The notes below the pieces were generated by a model. That model made no database searches and was not told the DNA's origin. It worked only from the letters and a program-made list of their open reading frames with translations. From Bacteroidota bacterium (GTDB taxonomy: Bacteria; Bacteroidota; Bacteroidia; Bacteroidales; NBLH01): a stretch of 64,000 nt of DNA. The translations under genes and the position numbers were made by a program. Shown in pieces: positions 42,985-52,137 of this stretch; position 1 is the stretch's first letter; each line of letters begins with the position of its first letter. The stretch covers positions 42,076 to 106,075 of the forward strand of contig JANYKN010000033.1 of NCBI GenBank assembly GCA_025361565.1, written 5' to 3'.

Positions 42985-44601
42985 TTATACTTCAAAACAC
43001 AATTTAAATTCAGGTTTTACCCTGCTTTTTGATGCCTGCTCATAAGAATAACCAATGCTAATCAGTGCTGGTTCTGTATATGCTTGTCCAAAAATTGAAA
43101 GGCCAACCGGCAAATCATAAACCATTCCACAAGGTACCGTAATATGTGGATAACCACTCACAGCGGCAGGCATGGTCAATGAAACATCGCCCCAGCGGTC
43201 GCCATAAACAACATCAATGCTGCATGCCGGGCCAATTGTAATACCACATATTGCATCAAGCTTGTTCTGTTTCATTACCTCATCAATAATTTGTTGTGAT
43301 CCGTTATGGCTGTTATTCAATGCTTTAATATATTCTTGACTATCCAATCCTTCTTTAGCTTCACACATTTCAAGTATATCCTGCCTAAAATATGGCATTG
43401 CAGTATCTTCATTTTTTTTGTTGAATTCAATCACTTCTTTTAAGGTTTTCACTTTTGCATTTGCTTGCAATAAGTAACGATTTACACCAAATTTAAATTC
43501 GTATTTTAATACTTCATACTCACTATCACCTAGAGCTGATATTTTATCCAGATAGGAAATTTCAATCACTTCTGCCCCTTGTTGTTTTATCGTTTCAACT
43601 GCTTTTTTAAAGGCTAAATTGATAAACTGGTTTTCGCTTTGCGGTTTTTTTTCAATTCCAATCCGTTTGCCCTTTAATCCATTCACATCAAGAAATTGGG
43701 TATAATCTGCAAAAGATTTCCCAACACTTTCGTTGGTTTTTTCGTCATTGGAATCTGTACCTGCTAAAATACCTAGTAAAATAGCGGCATCTCTTACAGT
43801 TCTGCATAATGGGCCAGCGGTGTCCTGGGTGTGTGAAATTGGAATAATTCCAGAACGGCTAAGCAAGCCAACAGTAGGTTTAATTCCAACAATTCCATTA
43901 ATTGATGCAGGGCAGGTGATGGAGCCATCGGTTTCTGTTCCAACGGCAATTGCACAAAGATTGGCAGCAATGGCAGCCCCAGAACCTGCACTTGATCCAC
44001 AAGGAGAACGATCAAGTATATAAGGATTTTTTGTCTGCCCACCACGGCTGCTCCAGCCACTCGATGATTTAGAAGACCTGAAATTAGCCCATTCGCTTAA
44101 GTTGGTCTTTCCTAATAATACTGCTCCGGCATCACGTAATTTTTTAACAATAAATGCATCTTTAGCTGTAATATTTCCTTCCAAAGCAGTTGCCCCAGCA
44201 GTAGTTTGCATTTTATCTGCTGTATCGATATTGTCTTTGATTAAAACAGGAATACCATGAAGTGGGCCACGCAGTTTTCCATTTTTTCGATCATTGTCCA
44301 TCTCATCTGCAATAGCAAGAGCTTCAGGGTTTAGCTCAATTACAGAATTTATTTTAGGTCCCTCTTTGTCAATCTGTTGTATGCGTTTTATATACAATTC
44401 AACTATTGCCCGTGAAGTATAAATTCCATCATTCATCTTTTTATGAAGTTCCTCGATAGTAATTTCATCAAGTTCAAAATCATCTATTTGCTTTATCATT
44501 GTGGTTTTTGAACTATTTGGGTTGCAACCTGAGATTAATGGAAATGTGGTTAATGATAAACCAGCAATAGAACCTGTTTTAAAAAAATTTCTTCTGTTCA
44601 T
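42985..44601 (-). CDS. Amidase-signature family lipoprotein
   Basis: 538 residues. The N-terminus (MNRRNFFKTGSIAGLSLTTF) resembles a twin-arginine signal and has a lipobox-like ISGC (Cys 26), so the enzyme is probably an exported lipoprotein. The amidase Ser-cisSer-Lys triad is complete: K122 (IPVLIKDN), the cis-Ser in CGSSAGSG (203-204) and S227 (GTETDGSITCPAS). It hydrolyses an amide, but the substrate cannot be told: the family includes indoleacetamide, malonamide, peptide-amide and Glu-tRNA amidases. GatA is unlikely because of the export signal and the lack of GatB or GatC. A TAAATTTG element (44631-44624, minus strand) may be its -7 box. Confidence 0.9.
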   Translation of the reverse strand: MNRRNFFKTGSIAGLSLTTFPLISGCNPNSSKTTMIKQIDDFELDEITIEELHKKMNDGIYTSRAIVELYIKRIQQIDKEGPKINSVIELNPEALAIADEMDNDRKNGKLRGPLHGIPVLIKDNIDTADKMQTTAGATALEGNITAKDAFIVKKLRDAGAVLLGKTNLSEWANFRSSKSSSGWSSRGGQTKNPYILDRSPCGSSAGSGAAIAANLCAIAVGTETDGSITCPASINGIVGIKPTVGLLSRSGIIPISHTQDTAGPLCRTVRDAAILLGILAGTDSNDEKTNESVGKSFADYTQFLDVNGLKGKRIGIEKKPQSENQFINLAFKKAVETIKQQGAEVIEISYLDKISALGDSEYEVLKYEFKFGVNRYLLQANAKVKTLKEVIEFNKKNEDTAMPYFRQDILEMCEAKEGLDSQEYIKALNNSHNGSQQIIDEVMKQNKLDAICGITIGPACSIDVVYGDRWGDVSLTMPAAVSGYPHITVPCGMVYDLPVGLSIFGQAYTEPALISIGYSYEQASKSRVKPEFKLCFEV

Positions 44602-44905
44602 GGCAAATGGAATTATTTGAATTCAAATTTAAGATAAATACCAGATTTTTATGCAATTCCTAATACTGATTTTTAAAATATTTTTCCATCAAATTTAAGT
44701 TCTCAGTAGTTTTTAACCACTCATTTCAAATATAAATTGCTGGATAAAAAAAAACTTGAAAAAATTGTGTACATGCATTTGTTCTATTTCAACAATAATA
44801 TAAAAACATCTCCGTTTTTAGACATTAAACCATAAACTTGTTAACTGTTATTTACACTTATCAAGTTTATTCTTACTTTTACATGGTAAACTAAAAAATT
44901 AAATT
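44602..44905. other. Divergent intergenic region amidase / outer-membrane barrel, 304 bases
   Basis: AT-rich. Left side: CAAATTTA at 44624-44631, a minus-strand TAnnTTTG match for the amidase gene. Right side: TTTA at 44851-44854, 19-base spacer and TACTTTTA at 44874-44881, one mismatch in each box, a plausible promoter of the gene at 44906. Nothing else seen. Confidence 0.45.
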
Positions 44906-45751
44906 ATGAAAAAAACGATTTTAACTTTAATGATTTTGAATTTACTTTTTTTTGCAGTTGCCCAGGAAGAGCAAACGCAACTTGTAAGTAAAAAGGGGAT
45001 TCCTATTTTGCCTGAATCAGGCGAATTTTCTATTGGAATAAGCGCTACTCCATTTTTTCAATATGTGGGTAATATTTTTAACAATACCACAGATAATCCT
45101 GCTCCAGGCTTCAGTTTTACTGGTGAACAACCATTGAGGATTACCGGAAAATACATGTTAGACAATAATACTGCAATACGTGGTATTTTCAGGTTGGGTT
45201 TTGGAAATACAAAAACCATAGGTGACGTAACCGATGATGTAGCAACTACATTTACTCTTATTGAGGATACTTATAAAAGATCCGATTTAAATATTGGAAT
45301 TGGCGGAGGTTTTGAAAAAAGAAGAGGGAAAGGAAGATTGCAAGGTATTTATGGAGGCCAGGCAATTTTTTCAGTACTTTCAAGCAAAAACACATATGAA
45401 TATGGCAATGCTATTACAGCAACAAACACAGTACCTACAAGAATAAACTTTAATGGTAATGTTCTTGGAGGAGGAATGTACGACACCGAAAATAAAACTG
45501 GTTTAGGGTTTGGTGTTGAAGTTCAAGGATTTGTTGGTGCTGAGTTTTTCTTCGCTCCAAAGTTTTCATTATCCGGTGAATTTACTTATGGTGTAAGTTA
45601 TATGAATCAGGCAAAAGGTAGCGAAACTATTGAACAGTGGGATGCCGTTAATAACGTAATTCAGAAAGATACCTATAAAACTGGCGGTGGTAGTTCATTT
45701 GGTTTGGATACTGGTATTGGTGCATTTTTGAATTTAAACTTTTACTTCTAA
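44906..45751 (+). CDS. Outer-membrane beta-barrel protein
   Basis: 281 residues. Signal peptide (LTLMILNLLFFAVAQ, cleavage after AQ), then alternating beta strands ending in aromatic residues: FSIGISATPFFQYV, LRITGKYMLDNNTAIRGIFR, FGVEVQGFVGAEFFFAPKFS, LSGEFTYGVSYM, and a C-terminal strand FLNLNFYF with Phe at the very end, as required by the Bam machinery. Size suggests a barrel of 10-14 strands. Function unknown; similar proteins are commonly labelled as outer membrane beta-barrel proteins. Single gene with its own terminator. Confidence 0.82.
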   Translation: MKKTILTLMILNLLFFAVAQEEQTQLVSKKGIPILPESGEFSIGISATPFFQYVGNIFNNTTDNPAPGFSFTGEQPLRITGKYMLDNNTAIRGIFRLGFGNTKTIGDVTDDVATTFTLIEDTYKRSDLNIGIGGGFEKRRGKGRLQGIYGGQAIFSVLSSKNTYEYGNAITATNTVPTRINFNGNVLGGGMYDTENKTGLGFGVEVQGFVGAEFFFAPKFSLSGEFTYGVSYMNQAKGSETIEQWDAVNNVIQKDTYKTGGGSSFGLDTGIGAFLNLNFYF

Positions 45752-45773
45752 TCAACGATTGAATTAATAAATC

Positions 45774-45806
45774 AAGGACTGGTAATTTTTTAATTTACCA
45801 GTCCTT
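45774..45806. terminator. Bidirectional terminator between barrel gene and C1 peptidase
   Basis: AAGGACTGGTAA (45774-45785) pairs with TTACCAGTCCTT (45795-45806), 12 bases perfect, 9-base loop, followed by a TTTTATT run on the plus strand and AT-rich sequence on the minus side. The two genes converge on it. Confidence 0.85.
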
Positions 45807-45821
45807 TTTATTTTGACCAAT

Positions 45822-47063
45822 TTATTTTGCAAACTTGGCTATAATTTCTTTTACCGCATCTTTATGAATGGTAAAATCCATCATTTTTAGTTTCACGTAA
45901 TCTTCGTGGAAAAAATAATACCCAAATTCAGGAGCACTCGGATTGTTATTCCTTGAGCCAGAGCCTGAATCTTTAATTAAATACCAATCTTTTCCATTAC
46001 GCTGGCAAAAACCTACCAAATGTATTCCATGATCATCAGTGGTTGTTTCGTTGCTAAAGCGGAACTGACGTGCATCATCGTTTATATTTTGCGATGGAAT
46101 ATCATAATCTGGAATCATAGCAGCTTGTGTAGTACGCGAAAACCCTGGTTCCGAAACATCTCCACCAATACAGATAGTATAACCGCTACGGATTCCCTTT
46201 TTAACTGCACTCATAAAATCATCGAGCGGAACATTATAATATTCAGCACTGTGCCACCAATTGTCAGGAACTTTATATTCCACTTTTTGCCAATAAGTTT
46301 CTTGTTTGTAGGAGAGAATTTCAACATAATCCGCGGGATTAAACTTAAGATATTCTTTCATATAACTTATTGGATTATACTCTTTACCGTCAACTTTAAA
46401 TGTTGAGGGAGGTGTGCCCATATAATGATTCATGATTTCTTTAATGGTACCGATTACCCAATCTTCATTCCAAGTATTTGTGGTTTTTACCGATTTAAGA
46501 AAAGCATCCATTTCGCTGAACATTGCTTCGTGCGTGTGATATTTCCGGCCATCAAGCAAACCTGAATAAACGGATAAAGGCATGGTTCCGTAAATTGCAT
46601 ACATGCGTGTAACTGCGTCACTTTCTGAACCTTCAGAAAAAGCGGATTCGCCATGTTCTTTTACAAAACGCCGGGTTTTCTCGATATATTCGCAGTAAAC
46701 GGTGTACATTTCGGATAAACGGACTTCCTTGTTGTACATGCGCTTAACTTCGGCTTCAACATATGAAGTTGTTGAAAAGCACCAGCAAGTATTTGTATTG
46801 CCTTGCGAAACCGGAGGATTAGTCCAGAATTTCTGATAATCCGTTAGTTTCCGCGGAATGGAATTGGTATCCTGTACCATTTGGAACCTTTTGGGAGTTT
46901 CTTCCTTTTTAAGGTTTTCATTGACCGTGTTTACATCTTTTAGGATAGATTTCTGATAAAATCCAGGTTCAACATTGATAAACTCCGATTTGTCCTTGTT
47001 TTGTGCTATTGCCATGGAGGAAAGACAAACCATCCCAATGGCTATTATGCATTTCAATTTCAT
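45822..47063 (-). CDS. Bleomycin-hydrolase-like C1 cysteine peptidase, exported
   Basis: 413 residues with a signal peptide (IIAIGMVCLSSMAIAQ). Papain-like C1B fold: oxyanion Gln Q87 and catalytic Cys C93 in VSQGNTNTCWCFSTTS, catalytic His H345 in DDHGIHLVGF. The third member, normally Asn in a K-N-S-W-G setting, is Asp here (D365, IKDSGSGS). Bleomycin-hydrolase-type enzymes are aminopeptidases that trim peptides; this one is exported and probably periplasmic. The Asn-to-Asp change may lower or alter activity, although Asn is the least strict residue of the triad in C1 enzymes. It is a single gene. Confidence 0.87.
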   Translation of the reverse strand: MKLKCIIAIGMVCLSSMAIAQNKDKSEFINVEPGFYQKSILKDVNTVNENLKKEETPKRFQMVQDTNSIPRKLTDYQKFWTNPPVSQGNTNTCWCFSTTSYVEAEVKRMYNKEVRLSEMYTVYCEYIEKTRRFVKEHGESAFSEGSESDAVTRMYAIYGTMPLSVYSGLLDGRKYHTHEAMFSEMDAFLKSVKTTNTWNEDWVIGTIKEIMNHYMGTPPSTFKVDGKEYNPISYMKEYLKFNPADYVEILSYKQETYWQKVEYKVPDNWWHSAEYYNVPLDDFMSAVKKGIRSGYTICIGGDVSEPGFSRTTQAAMIPDYDIPSQNINDDARQFRFSNETTTDDHGIHLVGFCQRNGKDWYLIKDSGSGSRNNNPSAPEFGYYFFHEDYVKLKMMDFTIHKDAVKEIIAKFAK

Positions 47064-47197
47064 ATTTATTGGATTTTTGTTTAAAAAAATAAATACTCCA
47101 TGCTTAATTATGGAAAGTAAAATTAGGGAAATTTATGCGAACGTTCAATGATCTTTATCTTGGTTTTTAGCTATCTGATCCTATTGAATTTCTATTT

Positions 47198-48739
47198 TCA
47201 ATCAAGCTCATTCAAACGTTCTTTCCAAAATGTATTAAAACTGCTCCTTGGTTTTTTGCATAAATAAACGGTTGTTCCAAATTCCCTGGAATTTTTATTA
47301 GTAATAGAACCAACAATTTCAATCGATTCAAATAATGCAACAATATCATCTCCAAGTTCATCATTGATGTAGATAAATTCCTCAATATCCGGATTAAATG
47401 AAAGCGGAATCCAATACCTAAAAGCATCGTTAAAACAAACAGGGTCAGGCAATCCATATTTTTTACCGATAATTGAAATAGCTCCGGCTTGTCCATAATT
47501 TTCGCAATAGATAAAAAATCGGTCTTTTTTATCTATTTTCCGAACTGCTTTGAATGTAACTTGAGTAAGCTCTTCCCAGCCAATCATATCAGCATAATCT
47601 TGTGGAAGGCTATGAATGGTTCCGTCTTCGAATTTTCTACCAATGTTTATTCCGTATTTATCTTCAAGGTTTTTAAAATATTCAACCAAACCGTCTGCTT
47701 TTTTTACAGGCAATGTTATTGGAAGTATCGGTATCAGCAAAAAAACAAAAATTGGAATAATGGCATACCTGATAACTTGACGTTTTACTTTTTGCTCAAA
47801 CCACACTGCACCTACAGCTATTAAAAAAGGAAAAACACCAATGGTATAATAGCTTTTCGCCCTCAAAAAGCATAAAATAGCAACGATTAGAATGATAATA
47901 ATTGCAATGAACCGATATTTTCTTAGGTTTTTATTGATTAACAAGTAGATAAGACCCGGAACGATTATTAGGCTTGCAAAAAAAGGCATCACAAATTGAT
48001 CGATCATAAATGAAAACCTATCTACGTGAACCAATTGTGTATCATGCAATTCACTCATGTGATGAAGTACAGGTAAACCATTGGAAACTTGCCAAACCAA
48101 ATTGGGTAGAAAAATAAGGAAACCCAATAAAAAACCAAAATATAGCTGTTTTTTAGTATAAATTTTCCTATGTTCAGTAAAAGCAATTACCCCTAAAATA
48201 ACGAGGAACAAAATTGCAATCAAGTACTTGTTCAACATAGAAAAACCTGCTGTAATTCCAAGATAAATCAGATATTTTGGATCATTCGTATTCACATATC
48301 TTACAAGAAGAATTAAACCCAATGTCCAGAATAAGAGGTCGATAAAAACAGGCTGATATAGCAAGAAAGTTCGCAATACAAATGGTGAAATCAAAATAAC
48401 AAAAGCTGAAAGGATTTGCGCATAGTTTTTACCTCCCAACTCTTTTGTTAAATATGAAGTCATCCAAACCATTAAACCACTGCATAAGGCTGGTATTATG
48501 CGCACAGCAAATAAGGAATATCCAATGGAATTATGAATGATAAAAGATAATATCCCAATTAAAGGAGGAGTAGTTGCATAGCCAGCTGCAGGGTGCTTGC
48601 CAATTGAAAAATAGAGCAATTCATCTCTCATGTATTCCAAATTATTATAAACCAAAAGATGGATTATAATATTAATTAGAGCAATAATAGAGATGAAAAT
48701 GTTTGTTTTATTTTTGTACCATTTTATTGTATCAATCAT
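47198..48739 (-). CDS. GT39/ArnT-like membrane glycosyltransferase
   Basis: 513 residues, about 11 predicted membrane helices followed by a C-terminal soluble domain (from about 380). GT-C fold of the PMT_2/ArnT kind: the catalytic acidic pair of the first periplasmic loop is in LEYMRDELLYFSIGKHPAAG. These enzymes move a sugar from a polyprenyl-phosphate carrier to lipid A, a protein or another glycan on the periplasmic side. The acceptor cannot be told. Its start lies 6 bases after the end of the TonB-dependent receptor gene, so the two genes form one transcript. Confidence 0.83.
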   Translation of the reverse strand: MIDTIKWYKNKTNIFISIIALINIIIHLLVYNNLEYMRDELLYFSIGKHPAAGYATTPPLIGILSFIIHNSIGYSLFAVRIIPALCSGLMVWMTSYLTKELGGKNYAQILSAFVILISPFVLRTFLLYQPVFIDLLFWTLGLILLVRYVNTNDPKYLIYLGITAGFSMLNKYLIAILFLVILGVIAFTEHRKIYTKKQLYFGFLLGFLIFLPNLVWQVSNGLPVLHHMSELHDTQLVHVDRFSFMIDQFVMPFFASLIIVPGLIYLLINKNLRKYRFIAIIIILIVAILCFLRAKSYYTIGVFPFLIAVGAVWFEQKVKRQVIRYAIIPIFVFLLIPILPITLPVKKADGLVEYFKNLEDKYGINIGRKFEDGTIHSLPQDYADMIGWEELTQVTFKAVRKIDKKDRFFIYCENYGQAGAISIIGKKYGLPDPVCFNDAFRYWIPLSFNPDIEEFIYINDELGDDIVALFESIEIVGSITNKNSREFGTTVYLCKKPRSSFNTFWKERLNELD

Positions 48740-48745
48740 TTTATG

Positions 48746-51127
48746 CTAGAATTCAAACATTAAACCAATAGTTGGTAAAACAGTTCCTGAACTACTTGGA
48801 ATTGATTTTAATACATAACGAGTTCCATTATCTGTCAACAAATAATTTCCATTTGCGTCTTTTTCCCGAACCACATAATCTGGTTGGTCTGCTTGGAAAT
48901 TAAATAAATTCTGGATATCCAAATACAACATAAGCGACCATTTTTTGAAAAAGAATTTTTTGTCAACCCTGATATCCAATTGATTAAAAGCATTCAAACG
49001 TTGCGAATTAATTTGGTTTAAATCAAGAAAAGCTTGTCCCTGTGTATCCCATGCATCTTTTTGAGACGAAAGCTCCATGTTGTATGGGGTATATGGCAAA
49101 CCTCCCGCATACCTCCATTTTGCACCTGCCGACCAATTGTTTTTAAAATTATATGTACAAGTTAAATTTAAAATATTGCGGTTATCCCAGTTTGTAGCAA
49201 TATATTTGTCATTTTTATCCTTAAATTCGCTTCTTACAAAAGTGTAAGCAATAATGATATTTAATTTATTGGCAATCCGGGTGCGGTTCAGGATTTCAAA
49301 ACCATAAGCATGACCTTTACCGTTTGAAGTGATTGCTTCATTTCCAACAACACCAAAATCGGCGCCTTTTGTTGCCAAGCTAATAGAATCGGCCACAGAA
49401 ACTGGATAATCAAAATAGTTTTTATTGAAAATTTCAAAAGATATCAAGCTGTTTTCGCTGTAACTAAATTCCACACCGCCAACAATTTGATCACTTCCAA
49501 TATATTTTATTTCATTTTGTTTATTTATCAGCGCTCCGTTTGAATCTTTAAAACCCATTGCAGGGTATGAAGGCAGCTTATAATATCGACCAATACTGGC
49601 GTTGACACTTAATTTTGGAGAAAGATCATAACTTGCAGAAAACCTTGGAGAAATTTGATCCAATAAATTCTGCATGCTCTTTGAAAAGTTGTTGGCATCG
49701 GTTCTCACTCCAAAAGATAATGACAATTTATCTTTGAAAAAGAGTTTGCTTAATTGAACAGAAGCACCGTAACGAATCAAATCCATATCGGTTTGATAAT
49801 TAATGTCTACAACCTGTCCACCTTGATAAACCTGCTGCATGGTTCTATTATTGTATTTAACATATTCTGAATTCAAGCTGTAATTTAGCTTGAAATTTCC
49901 TCGATAATAGTTATTTTCGAAACGGAACTTATTTTCAATTTCTTGCGATTTATAATCGAACATTTTGGGCAAATTCTCATTGTTTTCAGGATATTTATAG
50001 GCAACATTGTTCAACATATTTCTGCTTAGAACAAAAGTTTGAAAACCGTGTTCGCTAAAATGCTTATAAACGCCGCCAATTGTATAATTCCATTGTTCGT
50101 TTGTTGGAATATAACTTAAAATGTATTCCTGTTGTTCATTTGGTGATTTAATTCCTTTATTAAGTGCAAACTCATCTAAAGCCCCAAGGCTAATTATTTT
50201 AAATTCATTTTTTTTATTGATGTGTGTTTCCCATTTAAACTGGTAATCAGTAAATGTGGGTAAAAAAGGAAGCTCAAGAGCTGCGAATAAAAACTGAAGA
50301 TAGGAACGTCGAACAGATAATATATAGCTGGATTTGTCGCCAACCGGTCCATCAGCAGTAAGCGACATTTCTGTGGCACCTACAGCAAATCTAAACTTTG
50401 GTTTATCCTTATTTCCTTCAATTTGTGTAAGTTCAAAAACCGAGCTTAATGCATTTGACCGATTGGATGGAAAAGAGCCCGTATAAAAATTAACTTCGCG
50501 CAATAAATCGGAATTGATAATACCAACTGCACCACCTGATGCACCTTGTGTTGAAAAATGGTTTATGGTTGGAATTTCAATGTCATCCAGGTAGAAAACA
50601 TTCTCAGATGGCCCACCTCCTCTTACAATAATATCATTTCTGAACGAAGGAGTTGATGCAACACCCGGAAAGGATTGAATAACAATGGAAATATCCCTGT
50701 TCGAACCCGGATTGTTTTCAATTTCGGCCAATCCTATTTTTTGTAGCGATACTGGAGCTTCATTGGTCTTTTTAAATGGCGAAACCTTTATAGTTACTGC
50801 TTCGAGCTGTGTTGCCGATGGTTCCAATAATAGCTCAACATAAACTTTTTTGGCATTTGTAACTTGTATATCAGCTGAAAAACCTGTCAAATAACCTACA
50901 AATGAAGCTTGCAACTTAATAAATCCTGGTTGCAAGCCTGATATTGAAAAATTGCCATCAATATCGCTGGTTGCACCTATGGTTGTACCATAAACAATAA
51001 TATTGGCGAAAGCCAAAGGTTCATTGGTGGTTTTATCTAGTATTTTACCCTGTACAATACCATTTTGAGCAAATAATGTATTTGAAATAAATAATATAAT
51101 TAGAATACTTAATAATTTACTTTTCAT
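48746..51127 (-). CDS. TonB-dependent outer-membrane receptor with carboxypeptidase-regulatory-like domain
   Basis: 793 residues. Signal peptide (LLSILIILFISNTLFAQ), then an Ig-like CarboxypepD_reg-like domain at about 22-105 (GIVQGKILDKTTNEPLAFAN), a plug domain (RDISIVIQSFPGVAST; NDIIVRGGGPSENVFYLDDI) and a 22-strand barrel that ends in a terminal Phe (IGLMFEF). The modular plan is that of Bacteroidota receptors such as SusC relatives, but SusC-type length (about 1000) and a SusD partner are absent, so it is a stand-alone receptor of the smaller class. Substrate unknown. A long 205-base upstream region precedes it. Confidence 0.9.
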   Translation of the reverse strand: MKSKLLSILIILFISNTLFAQNGIVQGKILDKTTNEPLAFANIIVYGTTIGATSDIDGNFSISGLQPGFIKLQASFVGYLTGFSADIQVTNAKKVYVELLLEPSATQLEAVTIKVSPFKKTNEAPVSLQKIGLAEIENNPGSNRDISIVIQSFPGVASTPSFRNDIIVRGGGPSENVFYLDDIEIPTINHFSTQGASGGAVGIINSDLLREVNFYTGSFPSNRSNALSSVFELTQIEGNKDKPKFRFAVGATEMSLTADGPVGDKSSYILSVRRSYLQFLFAALELPFLPTFTDYQFKWETHINKKNEFKIISLGALDEFALNKGIKSPNEQQEYILSYIPTNEQWNYTIGGVYKHFSEHGFQTFVLSRNMLNNVAYKYPENNENLPKMFDYKSQEIENKFRFENNYYRGNFKLNYSLNSEYVKYNNRTMQQVYQGGQVVDINYQTDMDLIRYGASVQLSKLFFKDKLSLSFGVRTDANNFSKSMQNLLDQISPRFSASYDLSPKLSVNASIGRYYKLPSYPAMGFKDSNGALINKQNEIKYIGSDQIVGGVEFSYSENSLISFEIFNKNYFDYPVSVADSISLATKGADFGVVGNEAITSNGKGHAYGFEILNRTRIANKLNIIIAYTFVRSEFKDKNDKYIATNWDNRNILNLTCTYNFKNNWSAGAKWRYAGGLPYTPYNMELSSQKDAWDTQGQAFLDLNQINSQRLNAFNQLDIRVDKKFFFKKWSLMLYLDIQNLFNFQADQPDYVVREKDANGNYLLTDNGTRYVLKSIPSSSGTVLPTIGLMFEF

Positions 51128-51332
51128 GACTTAATCGTTTTTTATAATAATTTTTTAATCTATTTATTGTGGATATTTAAACACTTTTCATTTAAAGTTT
51201 AAACAAAATTGGTCAGCTTTTGTTCATTAAATCAGCATAAATATTAAACATAAATATCAATAAAGATACATGATACGGAAACAAAATTATTAAAATGATA
51301 TATTGAAAAATATCTAATGGTTAATGAGGTAA

Positions 51333-51686
51333 TTATTCCAACTCTTTTTGTTTCACTTTTGGCAGTTTTAAAACTACCAATTCATACGAATGGTCAATCA
51401 GTTCCTTAATGATTTTAAGTGGAACAGACCCATTCATTTCAATGGTATTCCAATGTTGTTTATTCATGTGGTAGCCAGGTTTAACAGCATCAAAAGTTTC
51501 CCTGAGTTCGATGGCTTTTTCGGGGCCACACTTGAGGTTAATAGTAAATGGACCATCGAGATTCGCCAAGGCGAACATTTTTTCCATTACTTTTAATACC
51601 AGAGTCGTTTCATCAAACGGAAAACTTTCGGTTACCCCTTTTTTGGAAATACAATAATCCCGGAATTCTTCTATATTCATAATCAT
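51333..51686 (-). CDS. MmcQ/YjbR-family DNA-binding-like protein
   Basis: 117 residues, complete for the family. Motifs: IEEFRDYCISKKGVTESFPF at the start, then VMEKMFALANLDGPFTINLK and the hallmark AVKPGYHMNKQHWNTIEMNG, and LIDHSYELVVLKLPK at the end. The fold resembles a DNA-binding CyaY-like fold, but the function is not established. The ATG at 51680 is a possible second start. It follows yraN by 5 bases, probably co-transcribed. Confidence 0.87.
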   Translation of the reverse strand: MIMNIEEFRDYCISKKGVTESFPFDETTLVLKVMEKMFALANLDGPFTINLKCGPEKAIELRETFDAVKPGYHMNKQHWNTIEMNGSVPLKIIKELIDHSYELVVLKLPKVKQKELE

Positions 51687-51691
51687 CTGTT

Positions 51692-52054
51692 TTATGCAAG
51701 TGGCGAAAACGCGTCTTTAATATGTTGTAAAGTAAATTTTCCATTTTTCATTACTATAAAAATCACATCAAAGCGAATTTCATTATCAATCCCTTTATTT
51801 TCAAGATATGCATTCGAAGCATCAATCATAAAGCGCTGCTTCTTTTTTGTAATAATTTCATTTAGATTTTCAACAAAATCGGTGCTTCGGGTTTTTACTT
51901 CAACTACAACCATTAAATTATCCTGAAAAGCAATGATATCAAGTTCCATTTTTTTATATCGCCAATTTTTAGCAGCTATTTGGTATTCTTTTTTTAGCAG
52001 AAAACGCTCTGCAATTTGTTCACCTTTTTGACCTAATATATTGTGAATAGCCAT
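51692..52054 (-). CDS. yraN: YraN family (UPF0102) endonuclease-like protein
   Basis: 120 residues, complete. The restriction-endonuclease-like fold is shown by NILGQKGEQIAERFLLKKEY, then AKNWRYKKMELDIIAF and VVVEVKTRS, which gives the E..D..E-x-K active-site pattern. The precise function is not known; this family is often near genome-maintenance genes. First of the pair with the MmcQ/YjbR-like gene. Confidence 0.9.
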   Translation of the reverse strand: MAIHNILGQKGEQIAERFLLKKEYQIAAKNWRYKKMELDIIAFQDNLMVVVEVKTRSTDFVENLNEIITKKKQRFMIDASNAYLENKGIDNEIRFDVIFIVMKNGKFTLQHIKDAFSPLA

Positions 52055-52137
52055 TTTATTTATATTTTTACTCTAAATAAAAGCAAGTTTTGTGGTATTA
52101 TTATTGATTTAGGAAAATTATAGAAATCTATTAATAA

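Noticed and set aside
42985..44601. GatA (Glu-tRNA amidotransferase subunit) for the amidase
   Set aside because: An export signal is present and GatB/GatC are absent, so a stand-alone exported amidase fits better.
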